A DNA stretch of 64,000 bases, taken from contig NZ_CP019981.1 in NCBI RefSeq assembly GCF_002982135.1, positions 248,001-312,000 of the forward strand, read 5' to 3'. The notes beneath the pieces were generated by a model that saw only the letters and a program-made list of their open reading frames with translations, was not told where the DNA came from and did no database searches. Shown here piece by piece: positions 24,615 to 34,670 of the stretch (its first letter is position 1; every line of letters begins with the position of its first letter). Made by a program: the position numbers and the translations under genes. Source of the DNA: Pediococcus inopinatus (GTDB taxonomy: Bacteria; Bacillota; Bacilli; Lactobacillales; Lactobacillaceae).

Positions 24615-25598
24615 GTGTCCGAAATTTATGACATTACAATCATTGGTGGGGGCCCCGCTGGGATGTTCGCCGGTTTTTATAGCGGATTGCGAGGAGCTAA
24701 AGTTCAAATTATCGAAAGCCTTTCTCAATTGGGTGGGCAGGTTAGTGCACTTTATCCCGAAAAGTATATTCATGATGTGGCTGGTTTTATGGGGATCAAG
24801 GCTAATGATTTAGTCGCGCATCTCCAAGAACAAGTCGAACAACTACCAATTGATATTCGGTTAAACGAAACGGTCACTAATTTAATTCAACAAGAAAATA
24901 ATTTTGAAATTGTGACCAATCATGATACTTATCACTCAAAATCTGTCATTGTGGCAACTGGTGTGGGGGCTTTCAGTCCGCGGCGCTTGGCCGTAGACGG
25001 CGCCGATAAATTAGAAAACACCCATGTTTTTTACACAATCCCTGATCCACAACGGTTTCGAGATAAAACTGTGTTGATTGCTGGCGGTGGCGATTCAGCG
25101 ATTGATACGGCACTGATGCTTGAAAAGGTTGCAAAACACGTTTACTTAATGCATAGACGGACTCAATTTAGAGGGATGGAACATAGCGTTAAAATTCTGG
25201 AACAATCAAATGTTGAACTGTTAACCCCCTATTTGTTAAAACAAATTGATCCAACTGACGGTCATCTTTTATTAACGATGAAAGAAGTTAGAGGAGAACG
25301 TCTGCTTCAAAAACAAGTGGACGATGTCGTGGTGAATTATGGATTTATTTCGAACAACAAAACAATTCGGCAATGGGAGGTTCAACCCGAACAACAACAC
25401 CGGATGTTTACCGTAGATCGCCAAATGAAAACAAACATCCCCTTAATTTATGCAATCGGTGACGGAGTAGATTATGACGGGAAACTAGATTTGATTGCGA
25501 CCGCTTTTGCTGAGGGTCCAATGGCAGTAAGTGCAATTATGAAGGAACTCTATCCGGACCGGCGAGGACCATTGCACAGCACTTCTATGGAGTTATAA
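24615..25598 (+). CDS. Ferredoxin/flavodoxin-NADP+ reductase, type 2 (YumC-like)
   Basis: A 327-residue thioredoxin-reductase-like flavoprotein. The FAD site is IIGGGPAGMFAGFYSG at residues 8-23, the NADPH site AGGGDSAIDTALML near residue 155, and the C-terminal FAD motif YAIGDGVDYDGKLDLIATAFAEGP. The CxxC redox pair of thioredoxin reductase is absent, which marks it as a ferredoxin-NADP+ reductase of the Bacillus YumC type. It passes electrons between NADPH and ferredoxin or flavodoxin. It starts with GTG preceded by AGAGGGA. It is transcribed alone and ends at a bidirectional terminator. Confidence 0.92.
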   Translation: MSEIYDITIIGGGPAGMFAGFYSGLRGAKVQIIESLSQLGGQVSALYPEKYIHDVAGFMGIKANDLVAHLQEQVEQLPIDIRLNETVTNLIQQENNFEIVTNHDTYHSKSVIVATGVGAFSPRRLAVDGADKLENTHVFYTIPDPQRFRDKTVLIAGGGDSAIDTALMLEKVAKHVYLMHRRTQFRGMEHSVKILEQSNVELLTPYLLKQIDPTDGHLLLTMKEVRGERLLQKQVDDVVVNYGFISNNKTIRQWEVQPEQQHRMFTVDRQMKTNIPLIYAIGDGVDYDGKLDLIATAFAEGPMAVSAIMKELYPDRRGPLHSTSMEL

Positions 25599-25645
25599 AA
25601 AAGTTCTAGATTTCAAGAATTTACTTGAAGTCTAGAACTTTTTTT
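25597..25645. terminator. Bidirectional terminator
   Basis: Stem AAAAAAGTTCTAGA.TTCAAG / CTTGAA.TCTAGAACTTTTTT between the convergent reductase and LTA synthase genes. Confidence 0.92.
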
Positions 25646-25658
25646 GATCACCCTACTG

Positions 25659-27818
25659 TTAGTTTCCTGAAGTGGAATCTGGATTTGTGATTTCAATTCG
25701 ATTATTCTTTGACTTTGAATGCGTTGCTTCCGGAGCATCAGTTTTATATAGATCCTCAAGGGAACGATCTCGGTTTTTAGAGTACATCGACGTGGACTTT
25801 AAGCCTAATTTCTTTTGGATAGCGAGTTCTTTTTCTAAACCGTTTGAATAATTATAGGCTGTCGAATTAACCTTTTTAAAGCCTTTAGGTGTATAGAAAC
25901 GGAGTAAATTTTTCTCGTTCAAAGCATCAGACATATTAAGCTGTTTATTGACTGCCGTTTGAGCCTTGGCAACTTGTTTTTTTAAAGCACCAGTTGGCGT
26001 GACGACTTGGCCAGTTGAGTTGTTGTAAATGGTACCACCAATCGATGTATAGTTTGGGGTAATGAAATCTTGATTACGGAACGCGACAACTTGATCATGT
26101 TCTGAAGAGAAGAGATCAGTCCCAAACTGCATGTAAGGTTTTGAGTTAATTCCCAACAAATGCAATAAGGTAGGTAAGACATCAATTTCGCCACCATATT
26201 GTTTCTGAATGCCACCGTTTTTAACTCCTGGAATATGAATCATAAACGGCACTCTTTGTAACTGGGTATTATCCCAATCAGTCCAGTTATCAACAGGGTC
26301 TTTGCCATACGAAGTGAAATGACTTGGGTCCTGACTAAATGTTTTCGCTAGATCTTTATTTGCAGAATCAGAAATCCCATAATGATCCCCGTATAAAATG
26401 ATGACGGAATTATCGTATAGGCCTGATTTTTTTAAGAAAGTGAAGAATTCTTTGACTGACTGGTCAAGGTAATTAGCTGTTTTAAAGTAGTTGTTCACAG
26501 AAGTATTTCCAGTGTCAGGAACTTTAAAACTTGAATCTTCTGAATCTAGATCATAAGGAAAATGGTTAGAAACTGTAATATATTTGGCATAGAAAGGCTG
26601 CTGTAAAGCTTGCAGATACTTGATGGAATCCTTAAACAGTAACTTATCCTTTAGGCCGTAACCAGTGGCCTTGTCACCAGAAGTATCATAGTAACTAGCT
26701 GAGAAGAAGTACTGATAACCCATATTTTTGTAAACATTATTTCGGTTCCAGAAACTAGCTACGTTGCCATGGAAAACGGCAGACGAGTAACCTTGTTGCT
26801 GTTTTAAAATGGCCGGCGCCGCTTGGAAAGTCTGATCATTTCCAAGCTGGGCAAATAAGGAACCTTGGGGTAAACCGAATGTACCAGTTTCAAGCATATT
26901 TTCAGCATCACTGGTTTTCCCTTGGCCAACTTGGTTAAAGAAATTAGAAAACGAATAGGTACTCTTGCTGTGATAAAGACTGTTTAAAAATGGGGTTACC
27001 GTCTGGCCTTCAACCTTATCATCAATCAAGAATTGTTGGAAACTTTCCAGATGAATCACGATGACATTTTTACCTTTAGCAATTCCGTAATACTTCTTGT
27101 TGGAATTTGCGTAGTGTCCTTTAACGTACTTTTCAACGTTTTTTAATTCACTTTTGGTGGCACTAGAACGCATCTTACTCGTTTGTTCAGTTTTAGCACC
27201 ATCGTAAATTGTGAATGGATCAATCCCTAAATATTTAACGATGTAAGAACGATCAAAGGTTCTGGTGATCAACTGAGGCCGATCAATTTCGGCAAACATC
27301 AGGTTAAAGCCAAAAAGCAAAACAGATAATGAAGTTACTTGAAAGCCTAACCGCTTAGGTAAACTATTTTTGTCCCACTTGATTTTGCGCATGAGCATTA
27401 AAACTAAAATGATGACAATATCGAGCCAAAACAATAAATCGTGTGGTTCAGTTAAGGCTAGGGAACTACCACTTAGTCCTTGGTTAACTTTGGAGTAACC
27501 TAACATGGTGTTAACCGTCATAAAATCTGTAAATTCACGATAGTAGATGACGTTCAAATAGAGTAACAGTGTATTACCGATATCGATCAATAAGATTAAT
27601 GGGTAGAAAATTTTTGCTTTTTTTACGTAAAGCGCTAACCCGAATAGGAAAAAGGTGGTTGCCAACGGATTAATTAAAAGAATAAACCACTGAAAAACAC
27701 CAGTTACCCCAAGAGAAAAATCAGCGAAATAAGCGAGGAGTGTTTTTAGCCAGAAAAGAAAGACTAATAGAAAGAAAAACCCCATTCTGGTGTTAATTTT
27801 TGCAATAAACCGTTTCAT
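25659..27818 (-). CDS. ltaS: LTA synthase family protein (glycerol-phosphate transferase)
   Basis: A 719-residue membrane enzyme that polymerises glycerol phosphate from phosphatidylglycerol into lipoteichoic acid outside the membrane. Five N-terminal membrane segments (within residues 1-190) precede an extracellular sulfatase-fold domain. It has the metal/substrate segment VIVIHLESFQQFLID near residue 250, the catalytic threonine in GQGKTSDAEN near residue 299, FHGNVASFWNRN, and VILYGDHYG near 475. The C-terminal tail is Lys/Ser rich. Paralogues (primases, extra synthases) exist in this family, so ltaS itself is probable rather than certain. Confidence 0.88.
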   Translation of the reverse strand: MKRFIAKINTRMGFFFLLVFLFWLKTLLAYFADFSLGVTGVFQWFILLINPLATTFFLFGLALYVKKAKIFYPLILLIDIGNTLLLYLNVIYYREFTDFMTVNTMLGYSKVNQGLSGSSLALTEPHDLLFWLDIVIILVLMLMRKIKWDKNSLPKRLGFQVTSLSVLLFGFNLMFAEIDRPQLITRTFDRSYIVKYLGIDPFTIYDGAKTEQTSKMRSSATKSELKNVEKYVKGHYANSNKKYYGIAKGKNVIVIHLESFQQFLIDDKVEGQTVTPFLNSLYHSKSTYSFSNFFNQVGQGKTSDAENMLETGTFGLPQGSLFAQLGNDQTFQAAPAILKQQQGYSSAVFHGNVASFWNRNNVYKNMGYQYFFSASYYDTSGDKATGYGLKDKLLFKDSIKYLQALQQPFYAKYITVSNHFPYDLDSEDSSFKVPDTGNTSVNNYFKTANYLDQSVKEFFTFLKKSGLYDNSVIILYGDHYGISDSANKDLAKTFSQDPSHFTSYGKDPVDNWTDWDNTQLQRVPFMIHIPGVKNGGIQKQYGGEIDVLPTLLHLLGINSKPYMQFGTDLFSSEHDQVVAFRNQDFITPNYTSIGGTIYNNSTGQVVTPTGALKKQVAKAQTAVNKQLNMSDALNEKNLLRFYTPKGFKKVNSTAYNYSNGLEKELAIQKKLGLKSTSMYSKNRDRSLEDLYKTDAPEATHSKSKNNRIEITNPDSTSGN

Positions 27819-27996
27819 AATTAGATTGTTAACCTTCCCGTGTAAATCGACTTTTTAGTGTAAATTTGATTCACAAATATAGAGTCATTTTAACATAATT
27901 TTATTAAGCAAATTCTTAAATTTGGGTTCAGTTTGTTTTCCCAGGCAAAAAAAGCTTATAATTCAAAATAAATACAAATTATGAATGGGTGATCAA

Positions 27997-28425
27997 ATGG
28001 ATATAAAGTCAGCGTTTGGAAATAACGGAACCGTTTATGAAGATGGGATGAAAATAAGAAAGGCCGTTTTTATTGAAGAACAAAATATTGATGCTGCGTT
28101 AGAACAAGACGAAAATGAAAGTCGGTGTCGATACTACGTCGGCTATGTAAATCAGGAGCCAGTCACGACGGCTAGAGTCATGCAAACAGATGAAGGAACC
28201 CTAGTTCAGCGGGTGTGTACCTTGAAAGCTTATCGCCACCAAGGATTGTCTTCGCAAATTTTTCAAGCTATTGAACAAGATGCAAAAGCAAAGGAAATTA
28301 AGCAGGTCTGGCTATTTGCGCAAGATCACGCCCAAAAGTTTTATTTAAATAACGGATTTACAGTGGTTGGGGATCAAGTTATGGAAGCTGGAATTCCGCA
28401 CCACAAAATGGTCAAAGAAATTTAA
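27997..28425 (+). CDS. GNAT-family N-acetyltransferase
   Basis: A 142-residue acetyltransferase of the YjcF/ElaA type. The acetyl-CoA motif A is VQRVCTLKAYRHQGLSSQIFQAIEQDA (about residues 70-96) and the late strand is FYLNNGFTVVGDQVMEAGIPHHKM. The substrate is unknown. ATG 27997 is chosen because GGGTGATC precedes it directly; ATG 27985 overlaps that site. It is followed by the YibE/YibF pair on the same strand after a 44-bp gap. Confidence 0.85.
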   Translation: MDIKSAFGNNGTVYEDGMKIRKAVFIEEQNIDAALEQDENESRCRYYVGYVNQEPVTTARVMQTDEGTLVQRVCTLKAYRHQGLSSQIFQAIEQDAKAKEIKQVWLFAQDHAQKFYLNNGFTVVGDQVMEAGIPHHKMVKEI

Positions 28426-28469
28426 TGGATTTTGTGGTTTAGTTAAAATTGAATTGAGATGAAGATATC

Positions 28470-29588
28470 GTGAATAAAATTCGACCCAAATATTCAGTGA
28501 ATTGGGTGACGATTTTGTTAGTATTGGTACTTGGAGGAATTTTATGTTTCTTAACGCAGCATGATGCGCAATTGTATAAAGCACCGGTTGCCCAAATAAC
28601 GCACGTGACAAACCAGAAACGTGTTTCTCAAGTAGATAACTTTCATAATCATGATTATGAGCAAAAACAGATTTTAACCGTGAAGGTGCTTAATGGCAAA
28701 GATCGGGGCAAGGTGTTACGCGCACAAAACACTTTTTCTGAGTCTAAAGCAATGGATCAGGCTTTTCGTGGCAATCAGCAGGTGTTTTTACACATTCAAA
28801 AAGGATCAAACGGAAAATTACAAGCAACGGTTACGGATTTAAAACGGGATACAGTGATTGTATTTTTAAGTTGGCTAGCAATTAGTTTGTTATTGTTAAC
28901 GATGAAATTTAGTGGCTTGATGGCATTGCTGAGCGTTTTATTGAATGGTGTGCTGTTCTTTTTGGCCATTAAATTGGATGTCATGTTGCAGGCAACTAAT
29001 GTCCTAGCAATTTTTAGTGTTTTAGCTTTTATCTTTGCCGGACTCACTTTATTTTTAGTACTTGGCAAAACAAAGCAAATGCTTGTGACATTTGGTGCTA
29101 CGGTGTTAGGCACGGTAGGATCAGTCCTGGTCACTTTGTTAGTGTTAGCCGTGACGCATGAAAAGTGTCTTCATTTTGAGACGATGGAGTATGTTACCCA
29201 GAATCCGGAAACGGTTTTCTTAGCAGAAACTATTTTAGGATCTCTAGGGGCTGTGATGGATGAATCCACGGATATTATTTCCAGTTTATTTGCCCTTCAC
29301 CGAGAGACACCAAGCCTGACCAGATGGCAATTGTTTCTATCGGGCAGAGAAATTGGCAAATCGATTATGGGACCATTAATCAATGTGTTGTTTCTTATTT
29401 TTATGGCCGACACATTTGGGATGATGGTCTTGTACTTGCGTAACGGTAATAGCTGGGCATATGCATTTACAATGAATATGTCGTTAGGAATGGTTCAAAG
29501 CTTGGTGAGTGGAATTGGGATCGTATTGGCAATTCCTGCCGCCAGTTGGTTTGCCAGCAGTATCTTAAAAAGAGGTGACCAACTGTGA
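28470..29588 (+). CDS. YibE/F family membrane protein (first of pair)
   Basis: A 372-residue protein with one N-terminal membrane segment (VTILLVLVLGGILCFL), an extracytoplasmic domain of about 100 residues (QITHVTNQKRVSQVDN...), then about seven membrane segments with the family block LAETILGSLGAVMDESTDIISSLFALH. Function is unknown for the family; it is nearly always paired with a second, shorter member. It starts with GTG. The stop overlaps the start of the partner by four bases. Confidence 0.88.
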   Translation: MNKIRPKYSVNWVTILLVLVLGGILCFLTQHDAQLYKAPVAQITHVTNQKRVSQVDNFHNHDYEQKQILTVKVLNGKDRGKVLRAQNTFSESKAMDQAFRGNQQVFLHIQKGSNGKLQATVTDLKRDTVIVFLSWLAISLLLLTMKFSGLMALLSVLLNGVLFFLAIKLDVMLQATNVLAIFSVLAFIFAGLTLFLVLGKTKQMLVTFGATVLGTVGSVLVTLLVLAVTHEKCLHFETMEYVTQNPETVFLAETILGSLGAVMDESTDIISSLFALHRETPSLTRWQLFLSGREIGKSIMGPLINVLFLIFMADTFGMMVLYLRNGNSWAYAFTMNMSLGMVQSLVSGIGIVLAIPAASWFASSILKRGDQL

Positions 29589-30349
29589 GTACCATTTCAG
29601 CTTTAATTTTGATCTTATTTGTTCTCATGCTCATTGTTGGTGGTGGCCAAGGCTTAAAATCATTTTTGAGTTTAACAATTAATTTTGCAGTTATTTTTAT
29701 GACTGTCGTCTTGATCGGGCTGAATTTTCCGATCATGTGGGTTACGCTTTTAAACGCCACAATTATTTTAGCCGTGACAATTTATTTGGGGGATGATGAT
29801 CCATTGACAACCGAAACAGCGTTTTACGGGTCTGTCTTGGTGATGGTTATCATTGTGATTCTTATTATTCCGGTTGAACACTGGGCCACGGTTCAAGGGT
29901 TTGGTAATGAAAATACCGAAGACCTGGAAGGCTTATCACTATTGGTGGGCATTAAATTCTTAGATGTCAGTATTGCAACCACCATTCTAAGTAGTTTAGG
30001 GGCAATCGCAGAAGCAGCAATTGCTATTTCTGCGGGGTTAGGAGAAATTTTGGCACAGAAGCCAGAATTAGAAGCTAAGCAGCTCTTTAAAGATGGCATG
30101 GCCATTGGCAAACAAATTATTGGAACAACCTTCAATACGCTATTTTTTGGATTCTTTGGAGGCTTTTTAGGATTGTTCATTTGGTTTGAACGGTTGAATT
30201 ATACGTTTGGTGAGCTTTTAAATAATAAAATATTTGTCTCAGAGCTTTTAATGATTTTAATTTCGTTTATTGGGGTTATCTTGACAATCCCGATTACTAC
30301 GTGGGTGATTCGCTTAAAAGTGGGTCATCAAAAACGCGCCCATCAATAA
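29585..30349 (+). CDS. YibE/F family membrane protein (second of pair)
   Basis: A 254-residue, seven-segment membrane protein. It shares with its partner the block LDVSIATTILSSLGAIAEAAIAISAGLGEIL and the GKQIIGTTFNTLFFGFFGGFLGLF segment. It starts with GTG after AGAGGTGACC, four bases inside the preceding gene, so the two are translationally coupled and probably form one complex. The transcript ended at a hairpin that is now split by an ISL3 copy. Confidence 0.88.
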   Translation: MSTISALILILFVLMLIVGGGQGLKSFLSLTINFAVIFMTVVLIGLNFPIMWVTLLNATIILAVTIYLGDDDPLTTETAFYGSVLVMVIIVILIIPVEHWATVQGFGNENTEDLEGLSLLVGIKFLDVSIATTILSSLGAIAEAAIAISAGLGEILAQKPELEAKQLFKDGMAIGKQIIGTTFNTLFFGFFGGFLGLFIWFERLNYTFGELLNNKIFVSELLMILISFIGVILTIPITTWVIRLKVGHQKRAHQ

Positions 30350-30380
30350 TATTAAAAAAGACATCTCAGCAGAAAAAATT

Positions 30381-31815
30381 GGGTCTACACTTTCTGGTAT
30401 TGGTGAATAACTGATACCAGTTTTTATTTTGAAAATTAAAAGGACATCTGTCCTCTTTGTGCTACGATTTAATCACCAAACAAAATCGAAAAGAGGAAAA
30501 ACAGATGTCCCTAACTAATTCTATCTTAAGCTTGTTTGAAATGACAGACCCAAATATAACCGTAACTGGTGTTACCAAGAAACGTTGCCCGAATGGACAA
30601 CGAATTCATGTCGTTCACGCCAACCTTTCTTATCAGCTTGTGAAATGTCCCCATTGTGGCCATAAAAGTCTAATTAAAAACGGTACCCACGTTAGTCATC
30701 TAAGGTTGGGAACCTTATCAGGCGGACGTTATGAAATGCAGCTAAGAAGACAAAGATATCAATGCCAACATTGTTTAAAAACCTGTGGAGCTAAAACTAA
30801 CCTCGTTAGACGTAATGAAACTTTTACCCACAATGTTAAACATCAGGTCATTGTGCTAGCTCGTGACATGCTGACCAGTAAAGAAATCGCTAAAATTTGT
30901 GGCATTTCACCAAGTAGTGTGCAACGTATTTTAAATGCAAATATTCACTTGGCTTACCGTGTTAAGCAACTTCCACCAAATCTTTGTTTCGATGAATTTC
31001 GTTCCTGTAATCATCTAATGTCCTTTAACTGTTGCGATGCCGTTAGTCATCGCCGCATTGTGACCCTCGAAGATCGTCTCAGTAAGGATATCATTGATTA
31101 CTTTGAAGCTCGTTATTCAGTTCAAGAACGTGCGAAAGTTCAAACAATTACTATTGATATGAACGCCGAATATGCCAGCTTTATTCATCGTTTATTCCCG
31201 AACGCTGTCACGATTATTGACCGTTTCCACATTATTCAGCTTGCTGGTCGTGCACTAGACAATGTACGTACACGCATTATCCGTACTTTTCAAGATAAGC
31301 ATTCACGCATTTACCGCATCCTTAAATCTCAATGGCGTTTATTTCATTTGGCAGAAGAGAAAATCAATGACACTAAGCTTATCTATTTACGAGGCATTAA
31401 CGAGTATATGACCCAACAGAACGCCATCGACCTTGCCTTAGATGAATTTCCAGAATTCAAAACTGTGTATCAAACTTATCAAGGCATTCTAACTGCTATC
31501 CACCAAAAGAATGCCACGGGATTTAAAAATTTGATTACCAACTACCAAGTAGCTGGTAATCAAATGGACGTCACCATTTCAACCTTCGTTAAGAACGGCT
31601 CAGCAGTGCTCAACAGTTGTCGTTATCCGTATTCTAACGGTCCTATTGAAGGACTTAATCGCAAAATCAAGGTATTAAAGCGTAGCTGTTTTGGTTTTCG
31701 AAATATTCATAACTTCTTCATTCGTATCAGTTTAATTCATGAGTAAACAAAAAGCACATTCACCGAAGTGAACATGCCTTCAAAAATCTCTACCAATACA
31801 GTTTGACAGAGACCC
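30381..31815 (+). mobile_element. ISL3-family insertion sequence (copy c), complete, 1435 bp
   Basis: Ends begin GGGTCTACACTTT...GGTATTGGTGA and, from the right, GGGTCTCTGTCAAAC...GTATTGGTAGA. The direct repeat AAAAAATT at 30373-30380 and 31816-31823 is a perfect 8-bp target duplication. Near the left end CTGGTAT / ATACCAG followed by T's (about 30393-30430) acts as a terminator against incoming transcription. It is nearly identical to copy d at 44704. Confidence 0.96.
30505..31746 (+). CDS. ISL3-family transposase
   Basis: A 413-residue transposase: CPHC and CQHC zinc pairs, HTH EIAKICGISPSSVQRIL, then [19 protein letters not shown] and NGPIEGLNRKIKVLKR. ATG 30505 is used because AGAGGA precedes it; an upstream ATG at 30457 has no such site. 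It differs from the copy-d protein at only a few positions (for example EDRLSK versus KDRLSK). Intact. Confidence 0.95.
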   Translation: MSLTNSILSLFEMTDPNITVTGVTKKRCPNGQRIHVVHANLSYQLVKCPHCGHKSLIKNGTHVSHLRLGTLSGGRYEMQLRRQRYQCQHCLKTCGAKTNLVRRNETFTHNVKHQVIVLARDMLTSKEIAKICGISPSSVQRILNANIHLAYRVKQLPPNLCFDEFRSCNHLMSFNCCDAVSHRRIVTLEDRLSKDIIDYFEARYSVQERAKVQTITIDMNAEYASFIHRLFPNAVTIIDRFHIIQLAGRALDNVRTRIIRTFQDKHSRIYRILKSQWRLFHLAEEKINDTKLIYLRGINEYMTQQNAIDLALDEFPEFKTVYQTYQGILTAIHQKNATGFKNLITNYQVAGNQMDVTISTFVKNGSAVLNSCRYPYSNGPIEGLNRKIKVLKRSCFGFRNIHNFFIRISLIHE

Positions 31816-31845
31816 AAAAAATTCTGTCTGAGATGTCTTTTTAGA

Positions 31846-34539
31846 TCACACTTTATCGTAAGTTACATGCAGGGCAGCCGAAATACCAAGTGGAAATAAG
31901 AACAGCCAAATAACCTCTGCAACGAAAAGTACCAGTGCAATTTGAATGAACGAAAGTAGTTGCGTAAAACCAAGTGCAAGCAATGGAATTAAGCTTAATA
32001 GGCCAATAAAACCAAGAATTTTATCAAAACTATTCATGGCATTTAAATATTGCGTGGTTGAGGAACGAGCCGTTCGTAAAATAATTGGAATGATCAAAGC
32101 TAAATTGACATAGGTAAAAAGAATTCCAGCAAGCATGGGAACATCCGCTAATAAAGATTCTTTTAAAAGACTAGTCGATAATAGATTGATTAATCTAAAG
32201 CTTCCTCCAAAGGCGACTAATAAAGTACCACTCGCATAAATAGCAAACAAAGACTGTGAAATAGCCAATAAATAAATGATCAGAAAACCAATTAGCCAAG
32301 GTAACAGATGAGTAACATCATGTTTAAGAGCTTGTTTTTGATTGGTAACTGAAACAGTCTCACCAGAATAGGCTAAGTTGCTTTTTGATAACGACGTTCC
32401 TTGCAAGGTCGAATTCGTGGTTGTTTTTAATTGTTTAAGTGTTTTTACGCCAGAATTGGAAGAAGGTTCTTTATTTAAAACAATTGAGATGGTTGTTGTT
32501 TTGTTCTTATTTAGATTAAATTGATTTAATGCATTTTTCATTGGGGCCGTTTTTAAGTCTGCTGCCGTCATGTACAGGGTGCTAACAATACCAGATTTGC
32601 TTAAGCCAGTTAGGTAACTATTATCAGCAGCCAAGTTTTGTTGGGCAATTTCTACGTTCTTACTATCCTTTGATAGGGCAGTCTTAGTATTTTCAATGGC
32701 CGTTTCAGCATCTTGAAAATCATCATTAACGGTTTGTTGGTCATCTTCAACTTGACTGATATTATCAGCAATGACCGAGTTGTTGGAACTGATCACTTTG
32801 ATGTTGCGATGCAATGTTTTAAGATCACTTAATGGATTTCTATTATGTGTTTTTAAAGAAGTCAAAACTTGTCGCGTGTTTTTTGATCCCTGTGATAGGC
32901 TTCGTGAGTTAAGCAAATTAGTCAATGTGGTTTGTTGGTCTTCAATCGTGGTAATATCACTAGCCAAGTCACTTGCTTGTTCGGATACCTGTGAGCTTTG
33001 AGATCCGATGGCATCTAAATTGGTGAGACTTTCTGATAAGGTCTTTAAAGTGGAACTAAGTTTTAAGGATTTTAATTGTTTTTGAGAATTTTTAAGTGAC
33101 GTTTGTGTTTTAGTTAAGTTCAAGTTGGCCGCCGAAAGCTGGCTGGTAATGAGTTTAAGTTGTTGATTCACGTATAAACTGGATAACGGTGTTCCGGCAG
33201 GTTGCACTACAGAGAAAACAGCTGCCACGTTTGGTACGGGTTTTAACTTTTGGGTCAACTGATTAATCACCGCTAGATCCTGAGTTGTGGTTATTGCAGA
33301 TTGATTGGTTAGCGAAATGGTGATTGGTGAAAGCTTTCCGGTCGGATAATGACTGGAAACAACATTTGCGCCTGTCTTAGCTTGGCTTGAAAACGGCGTG
33401 TCTGTCGAAGAAGACCAGTTAAGCGGCCGAGTTTTTATGAAAAGACCCGCACAAATAACAATAAAAATACCAACTAAGGTTAAAATAGCATGTTTATTTC
33501 CTAGAGTGGTATTGAAGTGCCAAAAATTCACTGTAGTGGATAGCTTTCTTGCGGAACCGGGCCAGAAAAATAAATCTTCCAAAAACTCGGTTAAAGCAGG
33601 CATTAAAGTGTAAAAAATTAGCCAGCCTAAGCCCAAAGAAACGCCAATAATCCACAACGAACTAAGGGTTTCGTTCTTTGCTAAAAGTAAAGCGGATCCA
33701 GTGATGATTAAAGGAACAATTGTGATCAGCGAAGGTAGCCACGACCGTTTGTAAAGTGGATCAGCAGATTGAAGAGTCTCAAAATGATTACTGTAAGAGT
33801 GATAGAAAACAGCAATAACAATTGGCAAGATGCCAAAGCTGATAAATGCCATAATCAAATCGGTTTGAGCAGTGTAGGGTGCATTAAAAAAATGAGCTGC
33901 ACTTGCTGCAACGGAAAGACTGGTTAGGTAGGTAATTCCAGAGAGTAACAGCGTGATTAATGGGGCGATCACTGATCGAAAAATGAGTCCTATTGAAATT
34001 AGCATCAGTACACAACAAATACCAATCATAATTTTTGTGGCCGTCTGAATGGCCTGAGCTCTTGCAACCTGGAGGACATCATTTCCAGTTACGTAGGTCG
34101 TAACACCGGGTGTATGAACCAAACTATAGACTTGGGGAATGAGAATATGAAACTGAGATTGTTTATTTTTGAAATGAAGAATGGTTAGTTCGGTTGACTT
34201 ATCTGCCGAATTTAAACGATGGGATGCATTCGAATCGTTAGCAGACTCAATGGTTTGGATGCCCAGAAATTTTTTGTTTGCTTGTAATTTTTCTTGAGTA
34301 TCTTGGATAGCCTTTTTTTGTTTACTTGTCAGTGAACCATTAGGATTTGTATAAACAATGGTCGCCGAGGTTCGTTGCTGCTTCTTATTTGTGCTTGTGT
34401 CGGTAGGCAATTGCTGACTGTAACGATTGTTCCAAGTCAGTGAATTGGGAAGTAAGACGATCAAGCCAACCAGAAGAACGGCCCACGTGATCAGACTGGC
34501 AATTTTAAGTTTTTTTGTCTTTGACATTTCGTTATTCAT
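31846..34539 (-). CDS. MMPL/RND-superfamily exporter
   Basis: An 897-residue membrane protein with the two-half layout of MMPL transporters: one N-terminal segment, an extracytoplasmic domain with a periplasmic-type VVYTNPNG region, five to six membrane segments (about residues 165-370), a second extracytoplasmic domain that is strongly coiled-coil (about 440-660), and a final set of five to six segments. These proteins export lipids, lipoteichoic-acid precursors or peptides using proton force; the substrate is unknown here. Start is ATG 34539 or, four codons later, 34527; AAGGA lies just upstream. Confidence 0.82.
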   Translation of the reverse strand: MNNEMSKTKKLKIASLITWAVLLVGLIVLLPNSLTWNNRYSQQLPTDTSTNKKQQRTSATIVYTNPNGSLTSKQKKAIQDTQEKLQANKKFLGIQTIESANDSNASHRLNSADKSTELTILHFKNKQSQFHILIPQVYSLVHTPGVTTYVTGNDVLQVARAQAIQTATKIMIGICCVLMLISIGLIFRSVIAPLITLLLSGITYLTSLSVAASAAHFFNAPYTAQTDLIMAFISFGILPIVIAVFYHSYSNHFETLQSADPLYKRSWLPSLITIVPLIITGSALLLAKNETLSSLWIIGVSLGLGWLIFYTLMPALTEFLEDLFFWPGSARKLSTTVNFWHFNTTLGNKHAILTLVGIFIVICAGLFIKTRPLNWSSSTDTPFSSQAKTGANVVSSHYPTGKLSPITISLTNQSAITTTQDLAVINQLTQKLKPVPNVAAVFSVVQPAGTPLSSLYVNQQLKLITSQLSAANLNLTKTQTSLKNSQKQLKSLKLSSTLKTLSESLTNLDAIGSQSSQVSEQASDLASDITTIEDQQTTLTNLLNSRSLSQGSKNTRQVLTSLKTHNRNPLSDLKTLHRNIKVISSNNSVIADNISQVEDDQQTVNDDFQDAETAIENTKTALSKDSKNVEIAQQNLAADNSYLTGLSKSGIVSTLYMTAADLKTAPMKNALNQFNLNKNKTTTISIVLNKEPSSNSGVKTLKQLKTTTNSTLQGTSLSKSNLAYSGETVSVTNQKQALKHDVTHLLPWLIGFLIIYLLAISQSLFAIYASGTLLVAFGGSFRLINLLSTSLLKESLLADVPMLAGILFTYVNLALIIPIILRTARSSTTQYLNAMNSFDKILGFIGLLSLIPLLALGFTQLLSFIQIALVLFVAEVIWLFLFPLGISAALHVTYDKV

Positions 34540-34670
34540 TCCTTATGTATTACGTATTTGCTATTCTGAGTTTACCATAGACGATGCTTTGTGTTTAAGC
34601 TGAAAATAAAAGATTGGTTACGCTATAAAGAGAAAATACGTAATTTAGATGCATATTTTTTATAATGCCA

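Larger units (their letters stand above)
30354..31842. terminator. Bidirectional terminator split by ISL3 copy c
   Basis: Left arm AAAAAAGACATCTCAG.AGAA lies before the element and right arm TTCTG.CTGAGATGTCTTTTTT after it (31821-31842). Removing the element and one target duplication restores a long hairpin between the convergent YibF and MMPL genes. Confidence 0.85.
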